64,000 nucleotides of DNA from Cyrtodaria siliqua (GCA_037043455.1 JAWPHD010000228.1:310001-374000); one strand, 5' to 3'; positions 12,101-23,901 are shown, numbered from the stretch's first letter. Notes: generated by a model from the sequence alone, not told the origin. Made by a program: numbers and translations.

Positions 12101-15100
12101 TTGCATGCAAAATCCAGGTCTGTATCCAAGGTCAAGGTCACACTTAGAGGTCAAAGGTAAAAAAAGAAGTGTTTTCGTGTCCGGTTGACAACTCCGACAT
12201 TCATGAACGGATTTTCAAATAACTTGGCAAAAGTGCTCAACACAACAAGGTCAAAGTCACACTTTAAAGGTCAAAACCACTTCGGGGGCATTTGTCACTT
12301 ACAGTGTCCTGTAATCGCCCCTGCATGCTAGCCCCATACAGAATAAGCATGAACAGTCAACTTTTACTTCTTGGCACTCGCACAGATATATTTTAATATT
12401 TATTTGCTTTTGAAATAACGTTTTTTATCACAGATTTTTGATCATATATGTCAGTGCTTATTAAAGCTTTAATCTGTAAGTACTATTAACATTAATTTAA
12501 ATGAGATACAATTTAATCTCACCTGTCATTATATAGCCAGGCCAGAAAGCCCGTGGAATTCCAGTATGTGTCTGGTCCCCAACCTCCATCTGACCAAACC
12601 ACGTCAGGTTTGTACGTATTAACAATCTCATACAGCTCTGGCATTGATTTAAACTAAAAATAACAAGAAAAAGTTTACAGTGCATCAAATTTGCCTAAAA
12701 AACAAAAACGAAATTGTGCAACCTACATGCAGAAAGAATTGATTACCCTATTGATTTAGAACCAGCTCTTTATCTTGTAACAATATCCTACAGGATTAGG
12801 CCCATCCCTTCTGTGATAAAAAACAAACAAAACAATATCCTACTGGTTTAGAAAACAAGAGGGCCAAGATGGCCCTATATCGATCACCTGAGTAATTGTC
12901 CATTATCGAACTTCTTCGAAATCTTATGATCATATACAATCTGTGCAAGTTTGGTTAAGATTGTCCGAGAAATGTGGCCTCTGTTGTTTACCAACATTGA
13001 TATAAAGACACTGACAAAGTTTGGTAAAGATCAAAGACAAAATGAAGGTGTAACCTCTGGGGCATGGCCAAATGTGACCCAAGGGCTACATGTAATATAG
13101 GAGAGCTGTGTGCCTTGTGGTTTCAGAAAGAGAAGATTCTTTAAGTTTTTCCCTATATAAGTCTATGTAAAACATATGACCCCTGGGGCAGAGCCGTCAC
13201 CAGTTTAATAAACTTGGTAAAGGACCATAAGCGCATAGTAAATGCAAAATATTAAACCTCTGGCTCTTGCAGTTTCAGAGAAGAAGATTTTTTTAATTTT
13301 TCCCTATACAAGTCTATGTAAAACTGTGATCGCGGGGGCGGGGCCAAATATAACCCCAGGGTCACCATTTGAACAAACTTGGTAAAGGACCATAATCTAA
13401 TAGTAACTGCAAAATATTAAACCTCTGGCTCTTGTTCTTTCAGAGAAGAAGATTTTTAAAAAATTTCCTATATAAATCTATGTAAAACTGTGACCCCCGG
13501 GGCGGGGCCAAATTTGATACCAGGGTCACCATTTGAACAAACTGGGTAAAGGATCATAAGCTTGTAGAAAATGCAAAATATTGAACATCTGGCTCAAGCA
13601 GTTCCAGAGAAGATTAGATTGTTTAAGTTTTTCCCTATACAAGTCTATGTAAAACATGTGACCCCTGGGGTGGGGTCAAATGTAACCCTAGCATCACCAT
13701 TTGAACAAACTTGGCAGAGGACTATAAGCTTATAGCAAATGCAAAATATTGAACATCTGGCTCAAGCAGTTTCGGAGAAGAAGATTTTTTAAGTTTTTCC
13801 CTATACAAGTCTATGTAAAACCTGTGACCCCTGGGGCGGGGCCAAATGTAACCCCAGTGTCACCATTAGAACAAACTTGGTAAAGGACCATAATCTTATA
13901 GTAAATGCAAAATGTTAAACCTCTGGCTCTTGTAGTTTCAGAGAAGAAGATTTTTTAAGTTTTTCCCTATACAAGTCTATGTAAAACTGTGACCACCGGG
14001 GCAGGGCCAAATGTGACCCCAGGGTCACCATTTGAACAAACCTGGTAAAGGACTATAATCTTATAGTAAATGCAAAATATTAAACCTCTGGCTCTTGTAG
14101 TTTCAGAGAAGAAGATTGTTTTCAGTTTTTGCCTATACAAGCCTATGTAAAACTGTGACCCCCGGGGTGGGGCCAACTGTGACCCCTGGGTCACCATTTG
14201 AACAAACTTGGTAGAGGACCATAAGCTTATAGCAAATGCAAAATATTAAACCTCTGACTCTTGCAGTTTCAGAGAAGAAGATTTTTTAAGTTTTTCCCTA
14301 TACATGTCTATGCAAACCATGTGATCCTTGGGGCGGGGTCAAATGTGACCCGGTGGTCACCATTTGAACAAACTTGCTCAAGGACCATATACTTATAGTA
14401 AATGCAAAACATTAAACCTCTGGCTCTTGTAGTTTCCGAGAAGAAGATTTTTTATTCTGTTTTCCTATATAAGTCTATGTAAAACTGTGACCCCTCGGGG
14501 CGGGGACAAATTTGACCCCAGGGTCACCATTTGAACAAACTTAGTAGAGGACCATAAGCTGATGCTACATGTAATACATGAGAGCTCTGTGCCTTGTGGT
14601 TTCAGAGAAGAAGATTTTTTAAAGTTTTTTCCTATATGTCTATATGAAAACATGCAAAATCTCAATATACAAACTTTGGATCCCCGGGGCACGGCCGTTT
14701 TTTACCCCGGGGACTTTATTTGAACAAACTTGATAGTGTAGGCGTTGGCGATCATTTTAAAAGAAAAACTGTTGAAATCTGTCATGCGGTTCTGGAGAAG
14801 AAGATTTTTTAAGGTTTCAACCATATATGGCAATGGCGGCCATCTTGGATGTCGCGCTGACCTAATTTTAACAAATCTAAAAAGCATTCATCTAAGGATC
14901 ATCCATGTGAAGTTTAGTCAAAATTAGCCAAGCGGTTTCTGAGGAGAAGTCGTTTGAAGAAAAGTTAACGACGACGACGACGGACGAACGGACGACGGAC
15001 GCAGAGTGATCCCAATAGATCACCTTGAGCCTTCGGCTCAGGGGATCTAAAAAGCCCTTATCTAGTAACCAATACCCTACCAGTTTGGGAACAGTCACTG

Positions 15101-18100
15101 TCCAGTATCAACAATCTACCGGTTTGGTAACAGTAACTGCCCAGTATCAACAATTTACTGGTTTGGGAACAGTTACTGCCCAGTATCAACAATCTACTGG
15201 TTTGGGAACAGTTACAGTCGAGTATCAACAATCTACTGGTTTGGGCACAGTTACTGTTGAGTATCAACAATCTACTGGTTTGAGAACAGTAACTCCCAGT
15301 ATCAACAATCTACTGGTTTGGGAACAGTTGCTTCCAGTATCAACAATATACTGGTTTGGGAACAGCTACTGTCCAGTATCAACAATCTACTGGTTTGGGA
15401 ACATTTACTGTCCAGTATCAACAATCTACTGGTTTGAGAACAATAACTCCCAGTAACAACAATCTACTGGTTTGGGAACAGTTGCTTCCAGTATCAACAA
15501 TCTACTGGTTTGGGAACAGTTACTTCCAGTATCAACAATGTACTGGTTTGGGAACAGTAACTGCCCAGTATCAACAATCTACCGGTTTGGGAACAGTTAC
15601 TGTCCAGTATCAACAATCTACTAGTTCGGGAACAGTTACTTGCAGTATCAACAATCTACTGGTTTGGGAAAAGTTCATTCCCAGTACCAATATTCTACTG
15701 GTTTGGAAAACGTTCCTTCCCAGTATCAATACTATACTGGTCATGGTGGCACCAGTAAATGTCTTGTTACGATACTCATTTGGTGAACACACCACATATA
15801 ACAGGCAATCAGGCAACCAGATGGGAGAAACAACAAGATACAACTATGAGAAACTGCTTACTATGCGAATGAGTTTCTCTTTATATATCCTTCCTAACCT
15901 CCAATCAAATATTAAAGGACCAATATAGGCCTACTTTTCAACATGTATTTTCTCTTGCCATCGGTATCTATGATTGCCATTTCTGTCCTGATTAACATAA
16001 CGGATGGCAATCAAAGATCCCGATGCAATTGATTTTTGAAAACTTTAAAAGATTATTCTTTCGGGGGATGTTTGTGGCCCTAAAAGGGGCCGCTCTTGTA
16101 GATGAAAGCTGCAGACTCTTAACCTCCAACTCCGTCCCCAGCATTACTCATGAAACATATTTGTCATCAGTTTGTCACATTATTAAACAATCATTCTATG
16201 GCCATGTCAACATGCAAACAAATACAGCAAATTGGACATAAATATTTGAAGAAAATTAAAATATGGTATCAGTTCTGGAGGTCATGTCATGCTGAAATTG
16301 AGCTCCTGAAAATCCTCTTTCATAAGTTTAAAGACATGCGATCCTTAAACAATTGTTTCCGACTCAGGAATCTGTGATCTCAATTAAGCATAAACATATA
16401 TAGGACCCTGAATTTGGTGGGAGATGGTACCACAGGAAGTTTCATCCCATCATCTCAGTAAAATACTTGCAATCAGAACTGTTATTCATTCTTATTTTTG
16501 GAGATACTGAGCCTGATATATATATATATATATCAGTGGTACATTCTCAAATACTTTCTTTTTTTTTTACTTTAATTTCGAATAGGTGGTTCCACTACAG
16601 TACCTCCAGCCTTTAAAGATTCTGAGTATTGTTTAATCACCCTTAGGATATGTTGTCTGCTTTTTAATTTAGTCTTTTGACTGTTGTTGTGAAACGCAGG
16701 CTTCATAACCTCTGCTCCCTACTAAATTCCATTTTGTTTATTTTGCCCATTCTTTTCTCGTTTAGGGCAAAGCATTTTGTTAGAAACTGGGACCACTGGC
16801 CATGGATTGGTATGAAAATACCACATTAAAGATTCCATCTTCACCGTCATATGTATACCATCTTCGAGATGGCTAAAATTGTTGTACTATTGACATTTTA
16901 AATATTGAGTTCTGCTCAACCCGGGGCTAGCATTTTTCACTAGTGTTCATGAACAGTCTCAATCAAACCGAGACTGCAATATTTTTTGTATGTATTGTGT
17001 TCAGAGAATTCCAAAATTCTCTGTTCATACACTTTTTAGAAGGTAACTGAATCAGACACAATAACTGAATAACCTTCAATATGCTACCCTGAATTTGGTG
17101 CAAGGCAACCTGTCTATTAATGACATATAAACAGTACTCAACAGGTTCTACCCAGGAATAAATGGGTGGTGTGCATCCACCATAAACAATTGACTGTCAT
17201 ACATAGCCTGTGCTGGAAAATGATGTTAAAACACCAAACAAACAATGGACCAAACATAAAAATTGCATGACCTATCCCCGTGTCCTTAATAATACATGTG
17301 ACCCTAAGTGTTGGTTCATAACACATGGTCAATTTCATATCACACGGTCAATTTATGGTACACACATCACACTCAAGCAGTTTCGGATATATAGTGACCA
17401 GACATAAATGATGACAATACAAAAACTGCCTGACCTTGGCCCATGACCTAAAACGTAAGATCCCCAATTTGGTAAACAAACTTAAATATGAGAAAAGTTA
17501 CCTGTGCAAAGTTTCTTGTTGAATAGTTATTGGCCTGATCCTGCAGAAACAGGGGATTGAACCATTCGTATAGGGAGTGGTATAAACCAAAGTGCATCTT
17601 GGTCTTATATCTGATGGAGTTGGCCAACAAACCTGGGTGAACATAAATGCACACGATCATGCAAAATGCAAAAGAACTTAAAGAAACATACATGTATCAC
17701 ATTTTAAAAGCTGAGCTGAAGTAAATAAGCCAACACTTTATGCATAATTATGCAATTGAGTGTTACTGTAAGACACATTTGTATGTATATATTCATTTTG
17801 AATATGTGTTATAAACCATGGTAAAATAAAATGAATCAAGCATTTGATCATAAATAAAAGAAATCCTTGGTTGATTACATTTGTACCTGTATGTATGGAT
17901 TTATTCTATCAACTTTAATACACACTGTGACAGTATTAAGTGTTAACATACCAAAATAAACATTCCACATACATGTACCACAGACATATTATTAGGTCTG
18001 TGCACATACTAAATAGATCATAGATTCTTATTAAGTTGGGTGAGTCTCATGCCATGAAGTTATTGCATTAACAAGCCTAGATTTGCTTTAGTTAACGTTA

Positions 18101-21100
18101 ATCACGGGAAAAACCCACACAACAAGTTTTCATTTTCCTGTTTAAATCTCTATGTTTCAAAGATTACCCTGACATTTGACAAAGTTGCTCATTTTTGATA
18201 ATTATTACAGGACACAAAGTTCTGAATACATTGATTTTATCTGACCAACTTGTCCACGAAGCTGAAACAATTTACGAAAGTAATCACATTCACAAGAATG
18301 TGCCAAATTATAACGACAATGGAAAATACTCTATTGCATGTTCAGAATGTCTGGCTTATGGACAGTATTGCATGGTTAAAGGGACACACAGTAATCTTCT
18401 TTTTTTTTTTAAAAACCCACAACATCCCGATAGTTTTTCTACATAACTTCGACTTGTTCAATCATTAATTTAATATTAATTAAAAGAATAGTATAAAGCA
18501 AATTGTTTTTGCATATTATTACCTTCTGATTATATTGCACCAATATTATATAATATATTTAAACCCAGGGGTCTGGAAATATTTTGAAAATCCACTTGTC
18601 CAGGGCAAGTAGATTTTCAAAATCCACTTGCCCCAAAATTAAGCTGTCAAAAAAAATGTCAACATGCCAGTTTTTTTTGAGACCGTGCGCTATAAGTTGA
18701 ATACTTTTCTATGACTGTTTTTTTGTCATAATTTTTTAGATGATATCATTGTAAAATTAATGCCTTAAATTAGGAAGGATCAGAGCTATAGATTTAACCT
18801 ATGGTAGAATAATACCAAAAAAGGAAAACTCAAAGTTTTATTTAATTATATGCAAGAACGTTCATAGTCAAACTGATATACTGGCTAAATAAATCGAGAT
18901 GCTAATTTCAGTGCTTGATAAAAAATTCAAGCTTGCCGTGTGTCCCTTTACAAATGTATAGATCTATAAATTAAAACAGAAGATTGATAAGAAAACATTT
19001 ATTGGGCCATACCGACTAAGTCCCTTTTCGGTCCAACATCCATGGCATTCCAGGAAAAGGAATACTTTGAGGGCCAGGTAGTAAAGCCTTCATGGTGTTT
19101 ACTTGTTAGAACAACATATCTGGAGGGATAAAAATGTTAGAATTACAATGTGTGATACTGAAATTCTGTATTAAACAAATGTATTATAATTTAATTTTTA
19201 AAGAAATGCACCATTGCTATAATACCACTGCAGTGAAACCGTTATGATTTCATTTCTATGATACCATTTCCGAGATACCATTTTTTGTGACACTAATTCT
19301 GCGATACCATTTCTGTGATACCATTGTTGTAATCGCGATGGCAAAGTGAGTGCACAAATCTTTTTTTGTGCAGCAAACTAGATGGGAATATAGGCAATAG
19401 TCAATGTCATGTTTTATAAAGTTAATATTTAACAGCAAAAAAAATGCTGCAGTGCCTGGTTGGTAAGCTCAGTTGGTAGACAGGTTTTTAGCCCTGCAGT
19501 TATATTAGTTCTTATGAGGATCTAATGATCTTGGACTGATTTTGAGAGTTCTGGGAACCTGTGGGAATACTTGTCAGAAAAGGCATCTCATCGCAAAAAT
19601 ATAAAAAAAACTGAACAATTTCATCACAAAATGATAAAATAATAATTTATCTTTCATTAGCTATCAAATTATTGAAAATCTGAAATGAATCATTGATGAT
19701 TTAGCCAGATTTTTTTTTAATTTTCATGGAAAAATGAATGAGAAAATACATTCCCTTATAACCTCCCTTGATTTTAATTTCATAGCATTTTGCATATAGG
19801 TAGCTATGTCACTGCAAAAACATATTGCACCGCCGCCATGCAGTACCTTGTTATACACATATTATTAGCAAATAAATATTGCATATTTGTGTCTGGGTAT
19901 AATTTCAAAATACATGGGTATCCTGAAATCCTGGGAGAAAATTGTGGCTGGAATGGGTTTATGTAAGCATTCGTTGTTGGCCATATTTAGCAACATGACT
20001 TTATTTTTTTAGAAGCAAATATGTATAGCATGTTGTTTTTTTTGTCTTTGAAATTCAACATTTTCCACAATACTTTAGCTGGACGTAATGTCTACAAATT
20101 TGCATAAAAAAGCCGTATTAACATCCAATATGCATCGCAGATTCATTTATTTTTTAATGAAGCATGTACCCGATAAACCGCTAGCTATCACTCTATATTC
20201 TCCCATTATACTCAGCAAGATTTGCAATATTTCAGTAACACAAAACATCACAAACTGTTTTCATCATTTATCAAAACATTTATAAAAACCCTGATTTTTA
20301 TCAGTGTTCACCATTGTTCACAGTTGGGTTTGTTTTAGTTATTTTCTATAGTCAATACTGTGACGGGACCAAGTAAACAATAACAAGAAGAAAAACAGCA
20401 TATAAACATTGAAAATGGATGGTTATATGCTGGAAGTTAAATCAAACGGGGTAGGCACGGTGTTGGGATGGTGTTCAAATGGTTTGGTATAGAGTCCTAA
20501 AACCCCCAAATATTGAAAACCCATGTTACTAAGTATACATATGGACAAGGGGTCCGGCTTCCAAAATGCCATTCTGTGCAGAGAAAATGTGTAACTGGCC
20601 AGAAAATAAAGGATTAACATGATAATCTATTCACACAGGGCTCTATTTCAAGCAATAACACATACAATGTGTATCTAAAAATCATATTCATTTGTTCATA
20701 ACATGTACCACCTTTTCACAACAGACCACCGAAACGACTAATTTACACCAAAATATCTAAGTAGGAGGAGATCGCGTAACACCACCCCACCTCACTAAAA
20801 CGAGCTTCCCGCTAATGGTGCAGACAAAAACTCAACAGCCAATTTAAGACAAACATTAAATGTTTCACAAACCGTTGTTCTTAGACTGTGAATGCCCAAA
20901 TGGTCTTCAGCGATACGTTTTTTCCTATTTTCACAAATATAAATCCAAGGACGCTGCCATCTTGTTTTTGGGGGTAGGTATAAAACGTGGACTAACACGC
21001 GCGGACTGCGAACTGCGGACCAGTATGGTATAAAAGGTACTGTCCGTAATTTATCATGTCGATCTGCATCTCGGCAGTTACGTTCCTATCCCGTCAGGTG

Positions 21101-22432
21101 CACTTCGTTTGATGACATCAGCACTTCTTTTGATGACGTCAGGGTATATTAATAATTTAATGACGTCGGGGTAGTTTTGAACTGAAAAAAATGTGGGGGC
21201 AATTAAAAAAAAGGTAAATTGAATGATTTTAAACGATCAACATGATAAATAGAATATCATCTTAATGCCTGATCGTAACCAGCCTCAGACTTCATTTTTT
21301 TCTCAGCCTCACCTAATAAACTGGATAGGATCAGGCACTAACATGATATTCTCTATAAATTTGTCCCATCTATGTACATGCTCCGAAAAATACCAGTCCG
21401 CATTTTATACCATACTGGTCCGCAGTCCGCTAGTTCGCAGTCCGCGTTTGTTAGTCCGAGTTTTATACCTACCCTAAAAAACAAGATGGCAGCATCCTTG
21501 GATTTATATTTGTGAAAATAGGAAAAAATGAATCACTGAAGACCATTTGGACATTCACAGTCGAAGAACAACGGTTTGTGAAACATTTAATGTTTGTCTT
21601 AAGTCGGCTGTTGAGTTTTTGACTGCACTGTTAGCGGGAAGCTCGTTTTAGTGAGGTGGGGTGGTGTTACGCGATCTCTTCCTACTTAGATATTTTGGTG
21701 TAAATTAGTCGTTTCGGTGGTCTGGTGTGAAAAGGTGGTACATGTTATGAACAAATGAATATGATTTTTAGATACACATGTGTTATTGCTTGAAATAGAG
21801 CCCTGCGTGAATAGATTATCATGTTAATCCTTTATTTTCTGGCCAGTTACACATGTTCTCTGCACAGAATGGCATTTAGGAAGCCGGACCCCTTAATTGT
21901 CCATATGTATACTTAGTAACATGGGTTTCCGATATTTGGGGTTTTAGGACTCTATACCAAACCATTTGAACACCATCCCAACACCGTGCCGACCCCCTTT
22001 GAGTTAAATATTATTAAACTAGTGCTGCAGCAACAGTAAAATTAGAAATTAAGAATACAAATTATACCTTGCTCCCGAGGCATTAAAAATGTCCGCCCAC
22101 TCATCCGGATCAAACAACTCTGCTGTGAAGTCTGTGGCAAAGTCTTGGTAGGTAAAATCTGGTTTGTAATTATCATTCATAAACTTAACAATATTAGGAG
22201 ATTTGTTCAGTTTCCAGTAATTCCAAAACCACTCCGAACCGAAACTTGGAACAGAAAACACACCCCAGTGGATGAAAATACCAATTTTAGATTCATCAAA
22301 CCATATTGGCAGTGGTCTCGAATCTATAGACTTCCAGGTCGGTTCATATCTTGTCGCAGTTACGACTGTCAATAATAATAAAACGAAAAGAAATCTTGCA
22401 AAGTTTTTTACAAAACCTTGTTGATCCGCCAT
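2862..22432 (-). CDS. FUCA: GH29 alpha-L-fucosidase, complete eight-exon gene
   Basis: Lysosomal or secreted glycoside hydrolase of family GH29 that removes alpha-L-fucose from glycans. Exons on the minus strand: 22432-22068, 19119-19013, 17632-17502, 12653-12523, 11116-11016, 10334-10202, 4377-4207 and 3120-2862. All introns have GT...AG borders. The phases are consistent and the joined length is 1398 nt (465 codons plus stop), which fits the family's usual size. Residues 1-27 form a signal peptide with a leucine/valine core. Family landmarks are [16 protein letters not shown] (about 53-68), LTSKHHEGF (about 126-134) and VVWSDGGWG with the expected nucleophile Asp about 223. [15 protein letters not shown] follows in exon 7. 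The C-terminal part, in exon 8, is the beta-sandwich region. No internal stop or frameshift is visible. Introns hold many mobile elements and two minisatellites; intron 6 is almost wholly minisatellite. Confidence 0.95.
3741..4067. mobile_element. MITE with GGGACACACGGCAA-type TIRs (copy 1)
   Basis: About 327 bp in fucosidase intron 7. The left end GGGACACACGGCAATCTTGA and the reverse complement of the right end (GGGACATACGGCAATCTTGA) match at 19 of 20 positions. The interior is AT-rich and non-coding. A second member lies at 18378-18950. Confidence 0.7.
4207..4377 (-). CDS. FUCA: Fucosidase exon 7
   Basis: 171 nt between the acceptor TTTACAG| and the donor TCTG|GTACGG. Encodes [15 protein letters not shown] and [14 protein letters not shown]. 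The split Ser and Trp codons at its two ends are completed correctly by exons 6 and 8. Confidence 0.93.
4505..10224. repeat. 42-bp minisatellite filling fucosidase intron 6
   Basis: About 130 tandem copies of a 42-bp unit. Minus-strand consensus is TACTCTAGTGGAAACTGTCA followed by GGTAATCAGTGACATCATCTGG. The last copies (about 9720-10224) read GTAAGCAGTGGCATC, as in the real exon-6 donor. Copies near exon 7 (4505-5570) are more homogeneous and read GCCCAGTAATCAGTGA. The array runs through the donor and into the last ~21 bp of exon 6. Since 42 is a multiple of three, long repetitive open frames arise in both directions; these are not genes. Confidence 0.95.
5575..5652. mobile_element. Short hairpin insertion inside the minisatellite
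   Basis: A non-repeat insertion of about 75-80 bp breaks the 42-bp array. It has perfect 19-bp inverted arms (TCGGTGCAAAACTATTGTA at 5583-5601 and its complement at 5626-5644) around a 24-bp loop. It is a foldback or very short MITE-like insertion; the family is unknown. Confidence 0.65.
10202..10334 (-). CDS. FUCA: Fucosidase exon 6, 3' end shared with the minisatellite unit
   Basis: 133 nt between the acceptor CATACAG| and the donor GTCAG|GTAAGC. Encodes [20 protein letters not shown] and [12 protein letters not shown]. The last ~21 coding bases (from ACTCTAGTGGAGACTGTCAG) are a copy of the 42-bp repeat that fills intron 6. Confidence 0.93.
10465..10720 (+). repeat. SINE copy in fucosidase intron 5
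   Basis: Box B-like GGTTCGACTC near 10513, then the shared family body with AGTACTGGTTCTAACCAGGA and a tail ending GACGTAAAACACCATTCAAC. Confidence 0.65.
11016..11116 (-). CDS. FUCA: Fucosidase exon 5
   Basis: 101 nt starting after ATTACAG| with [14 protein letters not shown] and ending CCAG|GTTTGC. The donor is weak (GTTTGC), but the phase and homology to exon 6 fit. Confidence 0.9.
11318..11590 (+). repeat. SINE copy in fucosidase intron 4
   Basis: The best preserved copy of the family. It has a tRNA-like head with box B GGGTTTGAATCCC near 11385, the body with GTACTGGTTCTACCCAGG near 11458, and a tail of ACGTAAAACATCATTCAAAC followed by AAACAAAG repeats. Confidence 0.7.
11965..12300. repeat. 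Dispersed repeat with internal duplication
   Basis: Contains two diverged halves, each with ACGGATTTTCAAATAACTTG and an AGGTCAAAGGTC-type block. It is bounded by CCCCCGAAGGACGGCATATA and the inverted CACTTCGGGGGCATTTG. No coding content. Confidence 0.6.
12523..12653 (-). CDS. FUCA: Fucosidase exon 4 with catalytic nucleophile
   Basis: 131 nt between the acceptor TTTTTAG| and the donor GACAG|GTGAGA. Contains [12 protein letters not shown]; the Asp of WSDG (about residue 223) aligns with the GH29 nucleophile. Confidence 0.93.
12850..15050 (+). mobile_element. Helitron-like repeat with ~165-bp internal tandem units
   Basis: Starts around ACAAGAGGGCCAAGATGGCC and holds about eight ~165-bp units marked by CACCATTTGAACAAACTTGG and GTTTTTCCCTATACAAGTC. 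It ends with a GACGACGGACG run, a hairpin (TGAGCC-TTC-GGCTCA) and CTAA at 15047-15050. A hairpin a few bases before a terminal CTRR is a Helitron 3' signature, but no 5' TC end or Rep/Hel gene is seen, so the class is tentative. It lies in fucosidase intron 3; a reversed relative is at 55085-55790. Confidence 0.55.
15058..15745. repeat. 39-bp minisatellite in fucosidase intron 3
   Basis: About 17 copies of a 39-bp unit (CAGTATCAACAATCTACTGG then TTTGGGAACAGTTACTGTC), some copies 38 bp. It directly follows the Helitron-like repeat end. Open frames with a 13-residue period ([13 protein letters not shown]) are repeat translations. Confidence 0.92.
17115..17260 (+). repeat. SINE body fragment in fucosidase intron 3
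   Basis: Carries the shared block GTTCTACCCAGGAATAAATG, GTCATACATAGCCTG and the tail AAAACACCAAACAAACAA. The tRNA-like head is missing. Confidence 0.6.
17502..17632 (-). CDS. FUCA: Fucosidase exon 3
   Basis: 131 nt between the acceptor CACCCAG| and the donor CACAG|GTAACT. Encodes [20 protein letters not shown] and the region with [10 protein letters not shown]. Ends in phase 0. Confidence 0.93.
18378..18950. mobile_element. MITE with GGGACACACGGCAA-type TIRs (copy 2)
   Basis: About 573 bp in fucosidase intron 2. The left end AAAGGGACACACAGTAATCT and the right end CTTGCCGTGTGTCCCTTT are inverted. Same family as 3741-4067, but longer and more diverged internally. Confidence 0.65.
19013..19119 (-). 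CDS. FUCA: Fucosidase exon 2
   Basis: 107 nt between the acceptor CCTCCAG| and the donor G|GTATGG. Encodes [12 protein letters not shown] and the segment ending DLV. The phase fits both neighbours. Confidence 0.93.
19452..19540 (+). repeat. Possible SINE head fragment
   Basis: TAAGCTCAGTTGGTAGACAG resembles a tRNA box A with D-loop. No clear box B follows, so this is a weak remnant. Confidence 0.3.
20441..22003. mobile_element. Foldback element with ~600-bp inverted arms in fucosidase intron 1
   Basis: Arms at about 20441-21038 and 21395-22003 are inverted copies of each other. For example GGCACGGTGTTGGGATGGTG is matched by CACCATCCCAACACCGTGCC, and CAAGATGGCAGC by its complement. A ~355-bp spacer separates them. 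TTAA flanks both ends (20437-20440 and 22004-22007), which would fit a piggyBac-like target site. No transposase is present. Confidence 0.7.
22068..22432 (-). CDS. FUCA: Fucosidase exon 1
   Basis: 365 nt from ATG to the donor AG|GTATAA. Encodes the signal peptide and the N-terminal catalytic barrel segment with HWG (about 55-57). Ends in phase 2 inside SGAR. Confidence 0.93.
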
Positions 22433-23279
22433 ATTGTTTAGTCACATGACTGGTCACATGGTTTGTTTACGCAAGATTCGTCCTGCATATGAACACCAAG
22501 GTATGTATATATATATAAATAAATGCTTTATAATATTTTTTTCCCAATAAAGACGTTTGATGCACGTGTCTGCTATTCATGTTTTTGTGTGTTCTTTTCA
22601 AAAATATCTTCCCTTAATTTGTTTGAAACAGACCTTGAATCAGTTTAAGTGCCGTGTGTATAGAAAAGTTTTGTACCTTAGAAATTGCCGGTAATTGACA
22701 TTTTGATTGACAGGTTGTGTGTAAACTTACAACTATGCGCGTGTACAATGGAGTAGGCCATGGTATAACTGCCGAATCTGTCATTTATAGCACGGCTGAA
22801 ATATACCGGCAGTTATAGCACGGCTTAGGTTCAGATCTTCAGGTTTATGAACAATATATCATAACCAAGAACAAAGGAAAAGCATTACAGCTATGGTACA
22901 AGTATATAATAGAGCATGAGTTTTGCACGTGTACGGGGAGATAATGCACGAGCGTTAGCGAGTGCATTATCGTCCGTACACGTGCAAGACTCATGCTCTA
23001 TTGTATTTATACCACAATAACTAACATATGCTGTGTATATCCTCGGGTATTACACGATGCATAGTGTGTATTTAGGCTATTGTGGTATAATGTATGTTAG
23101 ACGTTTGGTTCAAGTGCCTGTTACAGATGTACATAATCATGTTTTTGGAAACTGAACAAAAAAGACTTTTTAGGGACATAAATTAAACATATGAACATTT
23201 AAATATATGTTTGAAGCTATTAGCAATGCTAGGTAAAGATCCGACTTTCAAAAATTGTGTTGTTTTATTATTTTCTTTA
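22433..23279. other. Intergenic DNA between fucosidase 5' end and Harbinger, with two hairpins
   Basis: No gene seen. It contains a strong palindrome at about 22911-23002 (arms with GCATGAGTTTTGCACGTGTA and its near-complement). Directly beside it, at about 23008-23093, is a second inverted repeat (TATACCACAATA ... TATTGTGGTATA). The fucosidase promoter must lie here, but I cannot place it. Confidence 0.55.
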
Positions 23280-23901
23280 TACTGCTCTCACACTGTGGCG
23301 AATATGGTGGCGAATGGGCTTACGAATGCAATTCGCCACCAATTCGCAATGATCACAAGGTGATCGCCAAACATTCGTAGGTGTTCGTAAGCATTCGCGG
23401 TCGTTCATGGGGTGTTGCGAATATTAGGAACATGCTCCTAAAATTCGCCAGGAAAGCATATTCTCATTGCTTTCGCAACATTTTCTTAAGCAATCGCAAG
23501 CCATTCTTATTGATGGCAAGGCATTTGTAGTGATCGTAAGACATTTGTAGGGATTTACTAGCATTCATCTTGACTTTTCCTTAAGAATACCATACGAATA
23601 CGAGCAAAAAGTTGCGAATGCTTGCGAATCCATTACGAATAAAGCGAATGGGTTACGATTTTTTTGACATTTTCTTGAGAATGCATTGAGAATGCGTGCG
23701 AACGGCTTGCCAACACTTGCGAGTAATTAAAATGCTTGAGAATGACATACAAACATTAAGATTGTCTTGCAAATGCTTTGCTAATTCCTAGCGATTTCAA
23801 TGCGAATATTGCACATTCGCCACGGGTGGTGTCGCTAGGGTAGCCAAAATTGTATAAAATACCCCATCTTCCCTTGTCCAATATACATTTCTAGTTCAAC
23901 C

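Noticed and set aside
15025..15928. Gln/Thr-rich repetitive open frames ([12 protein letters not shown])
   Set aside because: Translation of the 39-bp minisatellite in intron 3, with no start context or conserved domain outside the repeat.
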